DNA from: Fodinicurvata halophila
GTDB taxonomy: Bacteria; Pseudomonadota; Alphaproteobacteria; Kiloniellales; DSM-21159
Length of the DNA stretch: 64,000 nt
Direction: 5' to 3'
Assembly (NCBI RefSeq): GCF_042651425.1
Contig: NZ_JBHSCW010000003.1
Coordinates: 806,001 to 870,000, forward strand
The position numbers and the translations under genes were made by a program. The number at the start of each line of letters is the position of its first letter. Within the stretch, counting starts at the first letter, position 1. Shown piece by piece: positions 35,184 through 44,984 of this stretch. The notes under the pieces are model-generated. The model worked only from the letters and a program-made list of their open reading frames with translations. It searched no databases and was not told the origin of the DNA.

Positions 35184-35639
35184 TCAGCCAGGCTCCCGTT
35201 TGTTCCAGCGGCCCTGTTCGTCCTGCTGCCAATAGGTCAGCTCGAATGACAGCTCCTTGCAACGCTTCCATTCGCTGCGCGCTGCCTGAACAGCCTCACT
35301 GTCACGGCCGTCGAAAAGAAGGGCACAGAGCTCGTAGCTCGCCATCTGCTCGCTGCTCGCCCCATCGGTCAGGAAGAGATACTGGGCCCCGTTGGGATTC
35401 TCGTCGCTGTCAGTGAGCCAGACAGGCTGTTGCTCGGCGAACCCGTCCCTGCGACTGCCGTGGGGCAGGAAGCTGCGGTCATGGTAGCTCCAGAGATGCG
35501 CGCACAGCGCCTCCACGCGCTCCTCCGACCGGGCCAGCACCACCGCCCGCTTGCCGCGCTCCAGGGTTTTTTCGAGCAGTTTGGGCAAGGCGGATTCAAG
35601 GTTCGTTGCGGTCAGGTGATAGAAGCGAACCTCCGTCAC
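35184..35639 (-). CDS. holC: DNA polymerase III subunit chi
   Basis: The 151-residue HolC protein links the clamp loader to single-strand binding protein at the replication fork. The family features are the N-terminal VRFYHLT, LEKTLERGKRAVVLARSEER, and the FLPHG segment followed by QPVWLT. Translation starts at GTG. It lies 15 bp after pepA on the same strand, the usual alphaproteobacterial pairing. Confidence 0.95.
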   Translation of the reverse strand: MTEVRFYHLTATNLESALPKLLEKTLERGKRAVVLARSEERVEALCAHLWSYHDRSFLPHGSRRDGFAEQQPVWLTDSDENPNGAQYLFLTDGASSEQMASYELCALLFDGRDSEAVQAARSEWKRCKELSFELTYWQQDEQGRWNKREPG

Positions 35640-35654
35640 GAGAGCGCTTTCCCG

Positions 35655-37160
35655 CTATTTCTCGAACGTGTCCGCGACATAGCGGTCCAGCAGACGCACA
35701 CCATGTGCGGTCGCACCCTTGGGAACCGTGGGCTTGTCCTTTTCCGACCAGGTGACACCGGCAATGTCCAGATGAGCCCAGGAGACCCCCTCCTGGATGA
35801 AGCGCTTGAGGAACTGCGCAGCCGTAATGGAACCGCCCCAGCGGTTGCCCGTGTTCTTCATATCCGCCGAATCCGTGTTCAGAAGCTGATCGAACTCTTC
35901 CCCCATGGGCATGTGCCAGACGGCTTCCGATGTATTCTTCCCGGCATTTTCCAAGCTTTCAACCAACTCGTCGTTGTTGGAGAAAAGACCGGCCTGAGAC
36001 TTGCCTAATGCGACGAGGATGGCGCCTGTCAGAGTCGCCAGGTCGATGACGGTCTTCGGCTTGAAGCGCTCCTGCACGTACCAGAGCGCATCGGCCAGAA
36101 CGAGGCGCCCCTCGGCGTCCGTGTTGATGATCTCTATGGTCTGTCCGGACATGGAAGTGACGATATCACCTGGCCGTTGCGCCCGCCCGTCGGGCATGTT
36201 CTCCACCAGCCCGCAGACACCGATGGCGTTTACCTTGGCCTTGCGCGAGGCAAGAACATGCATCAGCCCCAGAACGACGCCGGCGCCGCCCATGTCCCAT
36301 TTCATGTCCTCCATGTTCGCAGCCGGCTTGATCGAGATTCCGCCGGTGTCGAAACAGACACCCTTGCCAACGAAGGCAACAGGGAATTCGGGCTCGCCCT
36401 TCTTGTCTGCACCCGGCCAGGTCATGACCAGAAGCTGGGAGTCCCGCTGCGACCCCTCACCGACCCCGAGCAGGGCATGCATCCCGCGTTCACGCATCTC
36501 GGCTTCTCCGAGAACCTCGATCTTGACCCCCAGCTTTTCCAGCTTGCGGGCTTCCTGCACGAAGCTTTCCGGATAGATCACGTTGGCCGGTTCCGAAATC
36601 ACGTCCCGGGCCATGAAGATGCCCGGCACCGTCCGCTCGAGATCCTTGTAGAGCTTGTCGGCCGGCTTGTGGTCCTTAAGTGCCAGCGTCAGCGTTTCCA
36701 GGGTTGGCTTCTTCTCCTGCTTTTCGCGTGTGCGATAGCGATCGAAGCGATAGCTGCGCAGGCTGGCCCCATAACCTGCAAGTGCTGCGGCACGATCCTG
36801 CGCGACCTGGGACTCATCGAAGGCTTCGAACAACAGCGTCGCCTCGCCCACGCCTGCCTGGTTGAGATGGTAGAGCAGGTTGCCGCCCAAGGCCTCCCAA
36901 TCCAGCTCACTGGTCTCCGAGGGATTGCCGATACCGGCCAGCACGATGCGATCCAGATCCACCCCCTGGGGCGCCAGAATATCGAGGAATTCGCTTTTCT
37001 TGCCCTTGAAGCGACTACTGGCCTTAAGGGCACGCGTCAGGCTTCCACCGGTTTTCCTGTCGAGGTCGGCACCAGCCTCGCCGAGCTTGCCGTCTTCCAG
37101 GACGGTTATGGCCAGTGTGCCCTTGCCGGGAATATCAGGGGCTGAAAAACCGATCTGCAT
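35655..37160 (-). CDS. pepA: Leucyl aminopeptidase
   Basis: A 501-residue M17 family metallo-exopeptidase that removes N-terminal residues, here cytoplasmic. The signature NTDAEGRLVLAD is present with its two metal ligands. The upstream KGVCFDTGGISIKPAANM carries the catalytic lysine and aspartate ligands. The N-terminal domain (about 1-170) is the variable alpha/beta part. The gene is divergent from lptD with 289 bp between. Confidence 0.97.
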   Translation of the reverse strand: MQIGFSAPDIPGKGTLAITVLEDGKLGEAGADLDRKTGGSLTRALKASSRFKGKKSEFLDILAPQGVDLDRIVLAGIGNPSETSELDWEALGGNLLYHLNQAGVGEATLLFEAFDESQVAQDRAAALAGYGASLRSYRFDRYRTREKQEKKPTLETLTLALKDHKPADKLYKDLERTVPGIFMARDVISEPANVIYPESFVQEARKLEKLGVKIEVLGEAEMRERGMHALLGVGEGSQRDSQLLVMTWPGADKKGEPEFPVAFVGKGVCFDTGGISIKPAANMEDMKWDMGGAGVVLGLMHVLASRKAKVNAIGVCGLVENMPDGRAQRPGDIVTSMSGQTIEIINTDAEGRLVLADALWYVQERFKPKTVIDLATLTGAILVALGKSQAGLFSNNDELVESLENAGKNTSEAVWHMPMGEEFDQLLNTDSADMKNTGNRWGGSITAAQFLKRFIQEGVSWAHLDIAGVTWSEKDKPTVPKGATAHGVRLLDRYVADTFEK

Positions 37161-37449
37161 CTACTTTTCCTCGCTGTTCATGGCGGACAGGTTTGAAGAT
37201 AAGACGAGCGCCCGGCAAGCTAAACCCCTAACTGCCTCTCTTGAGTGGGAAAGCGCCTCTGCCTGCCGTTATCCCTGAAAAGCTTTATTCTGTGCGAGTC
37301 CGCTTTTTCTGCTTTATAGGTAAGAGGTCGGTTGACGCTGGCGCCGCTTTGCGCTTCAAGCGACAGTGAATGGTCTGTTCAGGGGAACAGGCTCGGGCGG
37401 GCAAGAGGCCTCTGTGGCCTCTGCGATCTCAAGGGGACCTCAGAGTCAC

Positions 37450-39708
37450 ATGAACTCTGGAACACTTAAGGATATTCTCTTTTCAGGGGCGGCCGTCCTG
37501 GCACTCCTTACGCCCTTCATGATCGAATCGGCCAGCCCGGTGGCAGCCCAGACAGGCAGCTCTCCTGCAAACACCGAAGAAGAAGAGCGGGACGAACGCG
37601 CCCTGTTGCGCGCCGACGAAGTCACCAACAATGAGGATGAGGGCATCATAACGGCCTCCGGCAACGTGGAGCTTGCCCAGGGAGATCGTGTGCTTCTGGC
37701 CGATACGGTGACTTACAACACCAACACCGATGTGGCCACCGCCCGCGGGAACGTCGCGCTGGTAGAGCCGAGCGGTGAAGTCATGTTCGGCGAATACGTC
37801 GAGATCACCAGCGACATGAAGGAGGCCTTCGTAAGGGATGTCCGCATCCTGTTACTGGATGACACGCGCATCGCCGCCGACACTGCCGTACGCACCAGTG
37901 GCAACAGGACCGTGTTCCGGCAGGGTGTCTTCAGCCCCTGCCTGCCCTGCGAGGAGGATCCGGACGCCGCCCCGCTCTGGCAGATCAAGGCGGATCGCGC
38001 CATACATGATCAGGAAGCCCAGGAGATGCGCTATCGCAATGCGCGCCTGGAGTTCTTCGGCGTGCCCGCCTTCTACACCCCTTATTTCTCTCACGCGGAC
38101 TGGACGGTCGACCGGAAGAGCGGCCTCCTGGCCTCGGAGTATGGCAGCGAAGACTTCCTCGGCATGTATGGAAAGGTGCCCTATTACTGGGTTACCGGTC
38201 CCACGAGCGACGTCACCATCACGCCAATGTACACCCAGAACCAGGGCCTGCAGCTCTCCACGGAATTCCGCAAGATCTTCGAGAACGGCACACTCGAGGC
38301 CACGCTCTCGGGCACGCGCGCTGATCGCATAGACTCCCACGGAGTCCTTCACGAAGATCAGTTTCGCGGCCACATTGATGCCATGGGCCGCTTCGACTTC
38401 TCGGATACTTGGCGTGGGGGATTCGACATCCGGCGCGCCAGCGACGAGAGCTATCCCAAGGTCTACAATGTCGATCTGAGAGACGAAGAACAGCTTTACG
38501 AGAGCCGTCTCTTCGCCGAACGCCTGGAAGGGCGCAACTACTTCTCGGCCAACGCCTTCGCCTATCAGTCCCTGACGGACCTGGTCTCCACAAGCCGCCA
38601 GCCCATCGTGGCCCCCATGCTGGACTGGAATCACGTCAGCGAACCCGTGTGGGGCAGCGGCTATTACGAACTGGATGCCAATCTGCTGTCATTGCAGCGC
38701 GAGAAGGGACGAGAGGTTCGCCGCCTGTCGCTCAGCACGGCCTGGAACCAGCCCTTCATGGGCCCCATCGGCGATGTCTACACACTGCGGGCCAGCCTGC
38801 GGACTGACGGTTACTGGACCGACGATCACTATCCTGGCACCACAGCCTTCGATCCCCAACCCTCCGAAGGTTCCGATTTCACCGGTCGCGTTTTTCCTCA
38901 GTTGTCGATGGAATGGCGCTATCCTTGGGTTGCCCAGTCGGAATACTTCCAGCAGACGTTCGAGCCCATTGTCCAGGCCGTAGCCGCCCCCTCTTTCGGC
39001 AACAACGACGACATCCCCAATGAAGACAGCCTGGATGTCGAATTCGATGATACCAACCTCTTCGCGCTCAACCGCTTTGCCGGGCTGGATCGCGTCGATA
39101 AGGGCAGCCGTATTGACTTCGGCATGAATTACAGCTTTTCGACCTACTCTCAGTTCTACAGCGAAGCCTTCATCGGCAAGAGCTATCGCTTCGAGGAGAA
39201 TGAGGATTTTTCAGAAGGCACCGGACTGCGATCCAAGAACTCGGATTATGTGGGTCGGGTGCGCATTCAGCCCTTTCGGGAGCTTGACCTGCTCTATCGT
39301 TTTCGCCTCGATCAGGAAGACTTGGGTTTTCGCCAACAGGAAGCGCGCTTTCGCGCCGGGATTCCAGAGTTCCGCGTCACCGGCAGTTACCTGAATTTCA
39401 AGGAAACCACGGAAAGCAGTCGCTATGGCGCTCGCGAACAGGTGCGTATATCCCTGTCCAGTCAGTTCACCGACCATTGGCGCGGACGCATCTATGCCCA
39501 GCACGACTTCGAGAACGATTACACCCCGCGCGCCGGCGCCAATCTGATTTACGAGGACGAATGCTGCACGCTTTACATGGGCTTTGAGCGCAGACGTTTT
39601 CGCAATCGCGAGATCCAGCCGGAAGACACCTTTGGGATTCGACTTAGCCTAAAATACCTCGGGGCGTTCGGTGCCGAACAGGGTGTCGGAGGACGCCAGT
39701 CAGAGTAG
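37450..39708 (+). CDS. lptD: LPS-assembly protein LptD
   Basis: LptD is the outer-membrane beta-barrel that inserts lipopolysaccharide. I place the start at 37450 (752 residues), since it gives a signal peptide (LFSGAAVLALLTPFM, cleaved after VAA); an ATG in frame at 37366 has no ribosome site and spoils the signal. The LptA-like OstA domain (about 50-170) contains NEDEGIITASGNVELAQGDR. The barrel follows. Two cysteine pairs are seen, SPCLPCEE in the N-terminal part and DECCTLY near the end, which match the disulfide-forming cysteines of E. coli LptD. Confidence 0.94.
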   Translation: MNSGTLKDILFSGAAVLALLTPFMIESASPVAAQTGSSPANTEEEERDERALLRADEVTNNEDEGIITASGNVELAQGDRVLLADTVTYNTNTDVATARGNVALVEPSGEVMFGEYVEITSDMKEAFVRDVRILLLDDTRIAADTAVRTSGNRTVFRQGVFSPCLPCEEDPDAAPLWQIKADRAIHDQEAQEMRYRNARLEFFGVPAFYTPYFSHADWTVDRKSGLLASEYGSEDFLGMYGKVPYYWVTGPTSDVTITPMYTQNQGLQLSTEFRKIFENGTLEATLSGTRADRIDSHGVLHEDQFRGHIDAMGRFDFSDTWRGGFDIRRASDESYPKVYNVDLRDEEQLYESRLFAERLEGRNYFSANAFAYQSLTDLVSTSRQPIVAPMLDWNHVSEPVWGSGYYELDANLLSLQREKGREVRRLSLSTAWNQPFMGPIGDVYTLRASLRTDGYWTDDHYPGTTAFDPQPSEGSDFTGRVFPQLSMEWRYPWVAQSEYFQQTFEPIVQAVAAPSFGNNDDIPNEDSLDVEFDDTNLFALNRFAGLDRVDKGSRIDFGMNYSFSTYSQFYSEAFIGKSYRFEENEDFSEGTGLRSKNSDYVGRVRIQPFRELDLLYRFRLDQEDLGFRQQEARFRAGIPEFRVTGSYLNFKETTESSRYGAREQVRISLSSQFTDHWRGRIYAQHDFENDYTPRAGANLIYEDECCTLYMGFERRRFRNREIQPEDTFGIRLSLKYLGAFGAEQGVGGRQSE

Positions 39709-39751
39709 GGTGCCGTTAAGTGAGTTGGAATTGTATCCATGTCGTGGTTGA

Positions 39752-39780
39752 TTGTTCCTGGCATGCTTGGGATTTATATT
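39752..39780 (+). promoter_or_regulatory. Possible promoter of surA-pdxA-rsmA
   Basis: TTGTTC (39752-39757) and TATATT (39775-39780) are separated by 17 bp in the 149-bp gap after lptD, leaving a leader of about 70 nt before surA. The -10 is good and the -35 is moderate. Confidence 0.4.
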
Positions 39781-39857
39781 TCAGCTGTCAAACAATTGAT
39801 CTATGAGTGCCGAATGCCTCAGACGATCCGTCCCGGGTGGCTGGAGATGTATAGCTT

Positions 39858-41420
39858 ATGAGAAAATTTTTCGTCCTCGCGCTCAGTGCTTTCCTGGTTG
39901 CAGCCGCAGGCGCCTCCCAGGAAGCAAGAGCACAGGAGACCCTGAGTGCGGCCGCCGTCGTGAATGACCAGGTGATCTCACAGCTGGATCTCGATCAGCG
40001 CCTGAAACTGGCCCTTCTCTCCAGCGGCTTGCCCAACAATGAGGAGACGCGCCAGAACCTGGCTCCGCAGGTGCTGCGTCAGCTTGTCGACGAGCGCCTG
40101 CAGATGCAGGAGGCCGAGCGTCTTGCTCTCGAGGTTCCGGAAAGCGAGGTGGAAGCCGCCGTCGAGGAGATTGCCCAGCGCAACGGCAGCACGGTGGAAG
40201 AATTCGATCGCATGCTGGAGCAAAACGGCATTGCCCCGTCCACCTTGCGCCAGCAGGTGCGCGCCACCATTGCCTGGAACCGAGTTCTCTCCGCACGGGT
40301 CGTGCCCGAAGTCCAGATCACGCAGGAGGAGATCGACTTCGCCCTGGAGCAGTTCCAGCAGACCAGCAACCAATCGCAGGTTCGTGTGGCGGAAATATTC
40401 CTGCCCTTTGACAATCCTTCGGAGAAGGCAGAGGTGCGCGAACTGGCCGAAAGGGTCTATCAGGAAGTCCGGCAAGGTGCGGATTTCAGAAGCCTGGCAC
40501 GGCAATTCTCGCAATCTCCGACGGCCGCCCGCGGAGGTGATCTCGGCTGGGTCCTGCCCACGGAGCTGGATCCCGATGTCGCTCGCGAGGTCGAGGACAT
40601 GCGCCGCAATGACCTTGCCGGCCCCATCGAGGCCGTGAACGGTTACTACATCATTGCCCTCATCGACCGGCGGCGCATCAATGCCCAGGGGGAAGTTGAG
40701 CGCGTCGAACCGCGCGAACCGGAGCCTGAACCGGAACCCCAGCCCCAGGGACCAACCGTCGAGGAACTGCGCAATGCCCGGCTGCACCTGAGCCAGATCA
40801 TTGTCGAAGCTCCCGAAGGCGAGGAGGAACAGACCGCGCAGGAGTTGGCGGAGCGCACCCAGGGGATCAACAGCTGTGAGGAGGCCAACCAGCTCGCCGA
40901 GGAGATCGGCATTCCCGGCTCCGGCGACATGGGACAGGTGGTCGCCTCCGAAATGCCGGAGCAACTCCAGGACCTGCTGCTGCGGCTGCCCGTCGAACAG
41001 CCGAGCCCCCCGCTGGGAATGAGTGGGGCCGTCAGTGTTCTCTTCGTATGCGAGCGCGTAAACCAGGCAGGAAACCCTGTTACCGCCGTCTCCCCCCAGC
41101 AGCGGCAGGCACCCCCAGAGCCGGATGTGGCCGCCCAATTCCAGAGCAATATCGACCCACGCCCGAGCGCGGAAGAAGCACCGTCAGGAACAGAGGAAGA
41201 GGACGCCAGCGGCGAGACCGAGACTTCGGACGGGCCCGATGCCGAGCAGTTGATGGCCGAAGAGGATGTCGAGGTCATCGAACAGGAGCCACAGACCTCG
41301 GAGCTCAGCGAGCTTGAGCAACAGGTCGCCGAGAGTCTGAGGCGGGAACAGATCAACCGGAAGTCGGATCGCTATCTCCGGGACCTGCGACGGTCCGCCA
41401 ACATTGACATCCGGATCTGA
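39858..41420 (+). CDS. surA: Periplasmic chaperone/peptidyl-prolyl isomerase SurA
   Basis: SurA escorts unfolded outer-membrane proteins across the periplasm. The 520-residue chain has a signal peptide cut after about residue 25, a helical SurA_N domain (about 30-160) and a parvulin domain (about 165-275). The parvulin part shows VAEIFLPFDNP, the SRQFSQSPTA-like ARQFSQSPTAARGGDLGW and YYIIALIDRR. A second, degenerate parvulin-like domain follows (LHLSQIIVEAP...). An acidic low-complexity linker (about 410-480) lies before the final helix, making it longer than the 428-residue E. coli protein. Confidence 0.93.
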   Translation: MRKFFVLALSAFLVAAAGASQEARAQETLSAAAVVNDQVISQLDLDQRLKLALLSSGLPNNEETRQNLAPQVLRQLVDERLQMQEAERLALEVPESEVEAAVEEIAQRNGSTVEEFDRMLEQNGIAPSTLRQQVRATIAWNRVLSARVVPEVQITQEEIDFALEQFQQTSNQSQVRVAEIFLPFDNPSEKAEVRELAERVYQEVRQGADFRSLARQFSQSPTAARGGDLGWVLPTELDPDVAREVEDMRRNDLAGPIEAVNGYYIIALIDRRRINAQGEVERVEPREPEPEPEPQPQGPTVEELRNARLHLSQIIVEAPEGEEEQTAQELAERTQGINSCEEANQLAEEIGIPGSGDMGQVVASEMPEQLQDLLLRLPVEQPSPPLGMSGAVSVLFVCERVNQAGNPVTAVSPQQRQAPPEPDVAAQFQSNIDPRPSAEEAPSGTEEEDASGETETSDGPDAEQLMAEEDVEVIEQEPQTSELSELEQQVAESLRREQINRKSDRYLRDLRRSANIDIRI

Positions 41421-41462
41421 TGCCCGATCTGCTCCCGGTCTTGCGGGAGGGCACAGGACAGG

Positions 41463-42500
41463 ATGAGCGAGCCTCTCATGCCCCAGCATGATCCTCCCAT
41501 CGCATTGACCATGGGCGATCCCGCCGGCATTGGCCCCGAGATCACACTGAAGTGCTGGCTCCAACGCAACCAAGCGACGTGCCCGCCCTTCCTTTTCCTC
41601 GGCAGTGCAGAGCTCCTTGAGACCTGCGCCAGGAGCCTGGAGGTTGAAGTGCCGATCCACAGGCTCCAGGAGCCCGTGCAAGCTCGGGATGTTTTCCCGG
41701 ACGCACTGCCGGTTTTGGACCTCCCCTTGCCGGCACCCTGTCGGCCTGGTGTTCCGGATTCCCGGAATGCCCCCATGGTCATCCGCTCCATAGACCTCGC
41801 CTATGACCTTGTCCGGACTGGACAGGCCTCGGCCCTGGTCACCAATCCGATACACAAGAACAGCCTCTACAGCAGCGGGTTCTCCCAGCCAGGACACACC
41901 GAATACCTGGCCCAGCTTTGCGGGCTGGATTTTCGGCCGGTCATGATGCTGGCGTCGGAACGACTGCGTGTGGTGCCAGTGACGGTACATGTTCCGCTCC
42001 GGGAGATACCCTCCCGCCTGACACGCGAGGGCATCGTTCATGCCGCGGAGATCACCTATTTGGCTCTCCAGCGGGATTTCGATATCCCAGCACCGCGTCT
42101 GGCCATGGCCGGCCTGAATCCGCATGCTGGAGAGGCAGGCTCCATGGGCCGCGAGGAAATCGATCTTCTTCTGCCTGCTGTCAGGGATCTACAGGCGAAG
42201 GGAATGCCCATTGACGAGCCGCGCGCCGCCGACAGCCTGTTCCACGAAACAGCCCGCGGCCGTTATGATGCCGTGCTCTGCATGTATCACGATCAGGCTC
42301 TGATCCCGATCAAGACGCTGGATTTCGACAAGGCCGTCAATGTCACGCTCGGCCTGCCGGTCGTCCGCACGTCCCCTGATCACGGCACAGCCTTCAACAT
42401 TGCCGGACAGAACCAGGCCAACCCGTCCAGCCTTCGGGCGGCCCTGGATCTCGCCGCACGCATGGCACGAGCACGTACTGCCGATATACACAGCTCATGA
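41463..42500 (+). CDS. pdxA: 4-hydroxythreonine-4-phosphate dehydrogenase
   Basis: PdxA acts in pyridoxal 5'-phosphate synthesis by the DXP-dependent route, oxidising 4-phosphohydroxy-L-threonine. The 345-residue enzyme shows LTMGDPAGIGPEITLK, the metal-binding GHTEYLAQLCG and the FDIPAPRLAMAGLNPHAGE stretch, plus DAVLCMYHDQALIPIKTL. The stop overlaps the rsmA ATG by four bases, so translation is coupled. PLP made here is the cofactor of SufS and Alr in this window. Confidence 0.97.
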   Translation: MSEPLMPQHDPPIALTMGDPAGIGPEITLKCWLQRNQATCPPFLFLGSAELLETCARSLEVEVPIHRLQEPVQARDVFPDALPVLDLPLPAPCRPGVPDSRNAPMVIRSIDLAYDLVRTGQASALVTNPIHKNSLYSSGFSQPGHTEYLAQLCGLDFRPVMMLASERLRVVPVTVHVPLREIPSRLTREGIVHAAEITYLALQRDFDIPAPRLAMAGLNPHAGEAGSMGREEIDLLLPAVRDLQAKGMPIDEPRAADSLFHETARGRYDAVLCMYHDQALIPIKTLDFDKAVNVTLGLPVVRTSPDHGTAFNIAGQNQANPSSLRAALDLAARMARARTADIHSS

Positions 42501-43342
42501 GCTGCCTCGAGAGCCTTCCACCCCTGCGTGAGGTCATCGCCCGCCACGAACTGGCGGCGCGGAAGAGTCTGGGACAGAATTTCCTGCTGGATCTCAACCT
42601 GACGGGTCGTATTGCCCGTTCGGCTGGGCCTCTCGGCGAGGGCACGATTATCGAGATCGGCCCTGGCCCCGGCGGATTGACGCGCGCACTTCTGGGAGCA
42701 GGAGCAGCCCACGTCATCGCGGTGGAGAAGGATCACCGCTGCCTGAAAGCCCTCGAAGAGATACAAGCCGTCAGTGACGGACGCCTGGAAGTGCTGGCGG
42801 GTGATGCACTCGAGATTCCGACCTCGGAACTGGGTCGACCCCCGCGCAGGATCGTCGCCAACCTGCCCTATAACGTGGCCACTCCCCTTCTGATATCCTG
42901 GCTGCGCGCCATCGCCCGGGAGTCCGGCTCGCTGGACCGCCTGATCCTGATGTTCCAGAAGGAGGTGGCCCAGCGCATAACGGCTTCGCCGCACAGCAAG
43001 CCCTACGGACGGCTTGCGGTGCTCGCTCAGTGGCTCTGCGAAGCCGAATCGCTTTTTGATATCGCGCCCACTGCTTTCACGCCCCCTCCCAAGGTCACCT
43101 CCTCGCTCGTCCGCCTGATCCCGCGTTCGCATCCCCTCTCTCCCTGCCCCGTGGAGGCACTGGAGAAAGTCACGGCGGCGGCTTTCGGTCAAAGGCGGAA
43201 GATGCTGCGCCAATCCCTGAAGAGCGTGTTCGCAAAACCCACGGACATCCTGCAGGAACTGGATCTCGCCGAGACGGCCCGGGCGGAGGAACTCGCAATC
43301 GAGGATTTCTGTGCCCTGGCGCGCCGGTTTGCGGAGAACTGA
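42497..43342 (+). CDS. rsmA: 16S rRNA dimethyladenosine transferase
   Basis: RsmA (KsgA) dimethylates the two adjacent adenosines in helix 45 of 16S rRNA as a late quality check of 30S assembly. The 281-residue protein has KSLGQNFLLDLNLTGRIA, the SAM motif IEIGPGPGGLTRAL and the catalytic NLPYNVATPLL. It closes the lptD-surA-pdxA-rsmA series and converges with gmk three bases away. Confidence 0.98.
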   Translation: MSCLESLPPLREVIARHELAARKSLGQNFLLDLNLTGRIARSAGPLGEGTIIEIGPGPGGLTRALLGAGAAHVIAVEKDHRCLKALEEIQAVSDGRLEVLAGDALEIPTSELGRPPRRIVANLPYNVATPLLISWLRAIARESGSLDRLILMFQKEVAQRITASPHSKPYGRLAVLAQWLCEAESLFDIAPTAFTPPPKVTSSLVRLIPRSHPLSPCPVEALEKVTAAAFGQRRKMLRQSLKSVFAKPTDILQELDLAETARAEELAIEDFCALARRFAEN

Positions 43343-43345
43343 AGG

Positions 43346-43984
43346 TCACCCCGTCGTGCGCAGGCGGTGGACAAAATCCTCGAGGCCCAGCAGCCGCTCG
43401 CGGCGCAGGCGTTCTGCCGTCAGGACTGCACGCACCTGTTCGACCGAACGCTCAAGCTGCTGGTTGACGATGATGTAGTCATAGGCGTCCCAGTGGCTCA
43501 TCTCGTCGGCCGCCTTGGCCATACGGGATTTGACCACCTCCGTGCTATCCTGGGCTCGTGTGTGGAGCCGACGCTCCAATTCCTCTTGCGAAGGTGGAAG
43601 AATGAAAACGCGGACGAGGTCCTTCGGCATCTTGCCGCTGAGCTGCTGGGTGCCTTGCCAGTCGATATCGAAGAGAACATCGCGCCCGGCGTTCAGGGCT
43701 TCCTCGACCGGTTTACGCGGCGTGCCGTAACGCCGCTCGAAAACACGGGCATGTTCGAGCAGCTCACCCTTCTCCACCATGGCCTCGAACTCGGCGTCAT
43801 TCACGAAATGGTAGTCCACTCCGTGGCGCTCGCCCGGACGCTTCGGCCGAGTTGTTGCCGACACGGACAGGATAAGGTTGTCGTCTTCCTTGAGGATCTC
43901 GCGCGAGATCGTGGTCTTTCCCGCCCCCGAGGGAGAAGACAGGACCAGCATGAGGCCCCGGCGCGTGATGCTGCTTTCACCCAT
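43346..43984 (-). CDS. gmk: Guanylate kinase
   Basis: Gmk phosphorylates GMP to GDP. The 212-residue product has the P-loop SSPSGAGKTT near residues 16-25 and the GMP-binding SATTRPKRPGERHGVDY. I use the ATG at 43984, with AAAGGG seven bases upstream; an in-frame start at 44092 lies inside yicC. It follows yicC on the minus strand. Confidence 0.97.
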   Translation of the reverse strand: MGESSITRRGLMLVLSSPSGAGKTTISREILKEDDNLILSVSATTRPKRPGERHGVDYHFVNDAEFEAMVEKGELLEHARVFERRYGTPRKPVEEALNAGRDVLFDIDWQGTQQLSGKMPKDLVRVFILPPSQEELERRLHTRAQDSTEVVKSRMAKAADEMSHWDAYDYIIVNQQLERSVEQVRAVLTAERLRRERLLGLEDFVHRLRTTG

Positions 43985-43995
43985 CTTCGTGCCCT

Positions 43996-44895
43996 TTACT
44001 CCATGTTCTGTACCAGCTCGCGCAGCTGATCGATCGCCGTCTTCAGGTCCAGTCCGATGGCCGTCAAATCCGCATCGGGTGATTTGGAACAAAGCGTATT
44101 GGCTTCGCGATTGAATTCCTGGCAGAGAAAATCCAGGCGTCTACCCACCGGGCCGCCTTCCGCCAGGAGATCCTGTGCCGAGGAGAGATGCGCCTTCATG
44201 CGATCCAGTTCTTCGCGCACATCCGCCTTGCTGACCAGCAGAGCCGCCTCCTGAGCCAGGCGATCTTCCGGCAATTGTCCGGCAGAGGCATTCAGCAACT
44301 CCTGGACAAGACGAGACAGACGCTCGCGCATTGCTTCCGGGCGAACCGCTTCAAGCGACTCGGCTTTCTCGATTCCCTGGGAAATCCGCTCCAGGTGGGT
44401 GTGCAACAGCTCGCCCATGCGCCGTCCCTCGTCCTGCCTGGACTGCTCAAGCGCGGAGAGGGCAAACTCGAAATCCTTTAGCAGCAAGCCTTCGATTTCC
44501 TGACGAAACTCCTCGTCCTCCGCCTCCTCCTGGATTTCCAGGACGCCACGCAGGCCCAGCAGGCCGTCGGCCCGTGGCGGCGCTACGTCGTAGTCCTGGC
44601 ATAGCCTGTCGCAGAGGCCTGCGAGACGCTGCAGCAATGCTTCGTCGACCGTGACACTGGATTGCGGAGCCAGTCTCCTGAGCGTAAGGGAAACGTTCAC
44701 ATTGCCCCTGTGAAGCTGCTCCTTTACGCGCCGCCGCAGTTCCGGCTCCAGACCCTCGAAGCCCTGGGGCAGGCGATGGCGAAGCTCGAGCCCTCGCCCG
44801 TTCACGCTCTTTACCTCCCACACCCAGGAAAAATGGTCGGATTCACCCTGCTGGCGGGCGAAGCCAGTCATGGAGGCAATGGCTGAAGACGTCAT
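43996..44895 (-). CDS. yicC: YicC family endoribonuclease
   Basis: A 299-residue protein of the YicC family, recently recognised as endoribonucleases acting on small RNAs. The N-terminus IASMTGFARQQGES and the VKSVNGRGLELRHRLPQGF segment are diagnostic, as is the C-terminal FLCQEFNREANTL. It is adjacent to gmk, the usual neighbour. The start at 44895 has no clear ribosome site; an ATG at 44871 is an alternative. Confidence 0.94.
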   Translation of the reverse strand: MTSSAIASMTGFARQQGESDHFSWVWEVKSVNGRGLELRHRLPQGFEGLEPELRRRVKEQLHRGNVNVSLTLRRLAPQSSVTVDEALLQRLAGLCDRLCQDYDVAPPRADGLLGLRGVLEIQEEAEDEEFRQEIEGLLLKDFEFALSALEQSRQDEGRRMGELLHTHLERISQGIEKAESLEAVRPEAMRERLSRLVQELLNASAGQLPEDRLAQEAALLVSKADVREELDRMKAHLSSAQDLLAEGGPVGRRLDFLCQEFNREANTLCSKSPDADLTAIGLDLKTAIDQLRELVQNME

Positions 44896-44984
44896 GAAAT
44901 GCTACCAACCGTCGGTCTGTTTAGGAAAGGCGCCACTTAATAACCGCCTGAGGACGCAACGGCAACCGCCAGAGGACGCATTCC

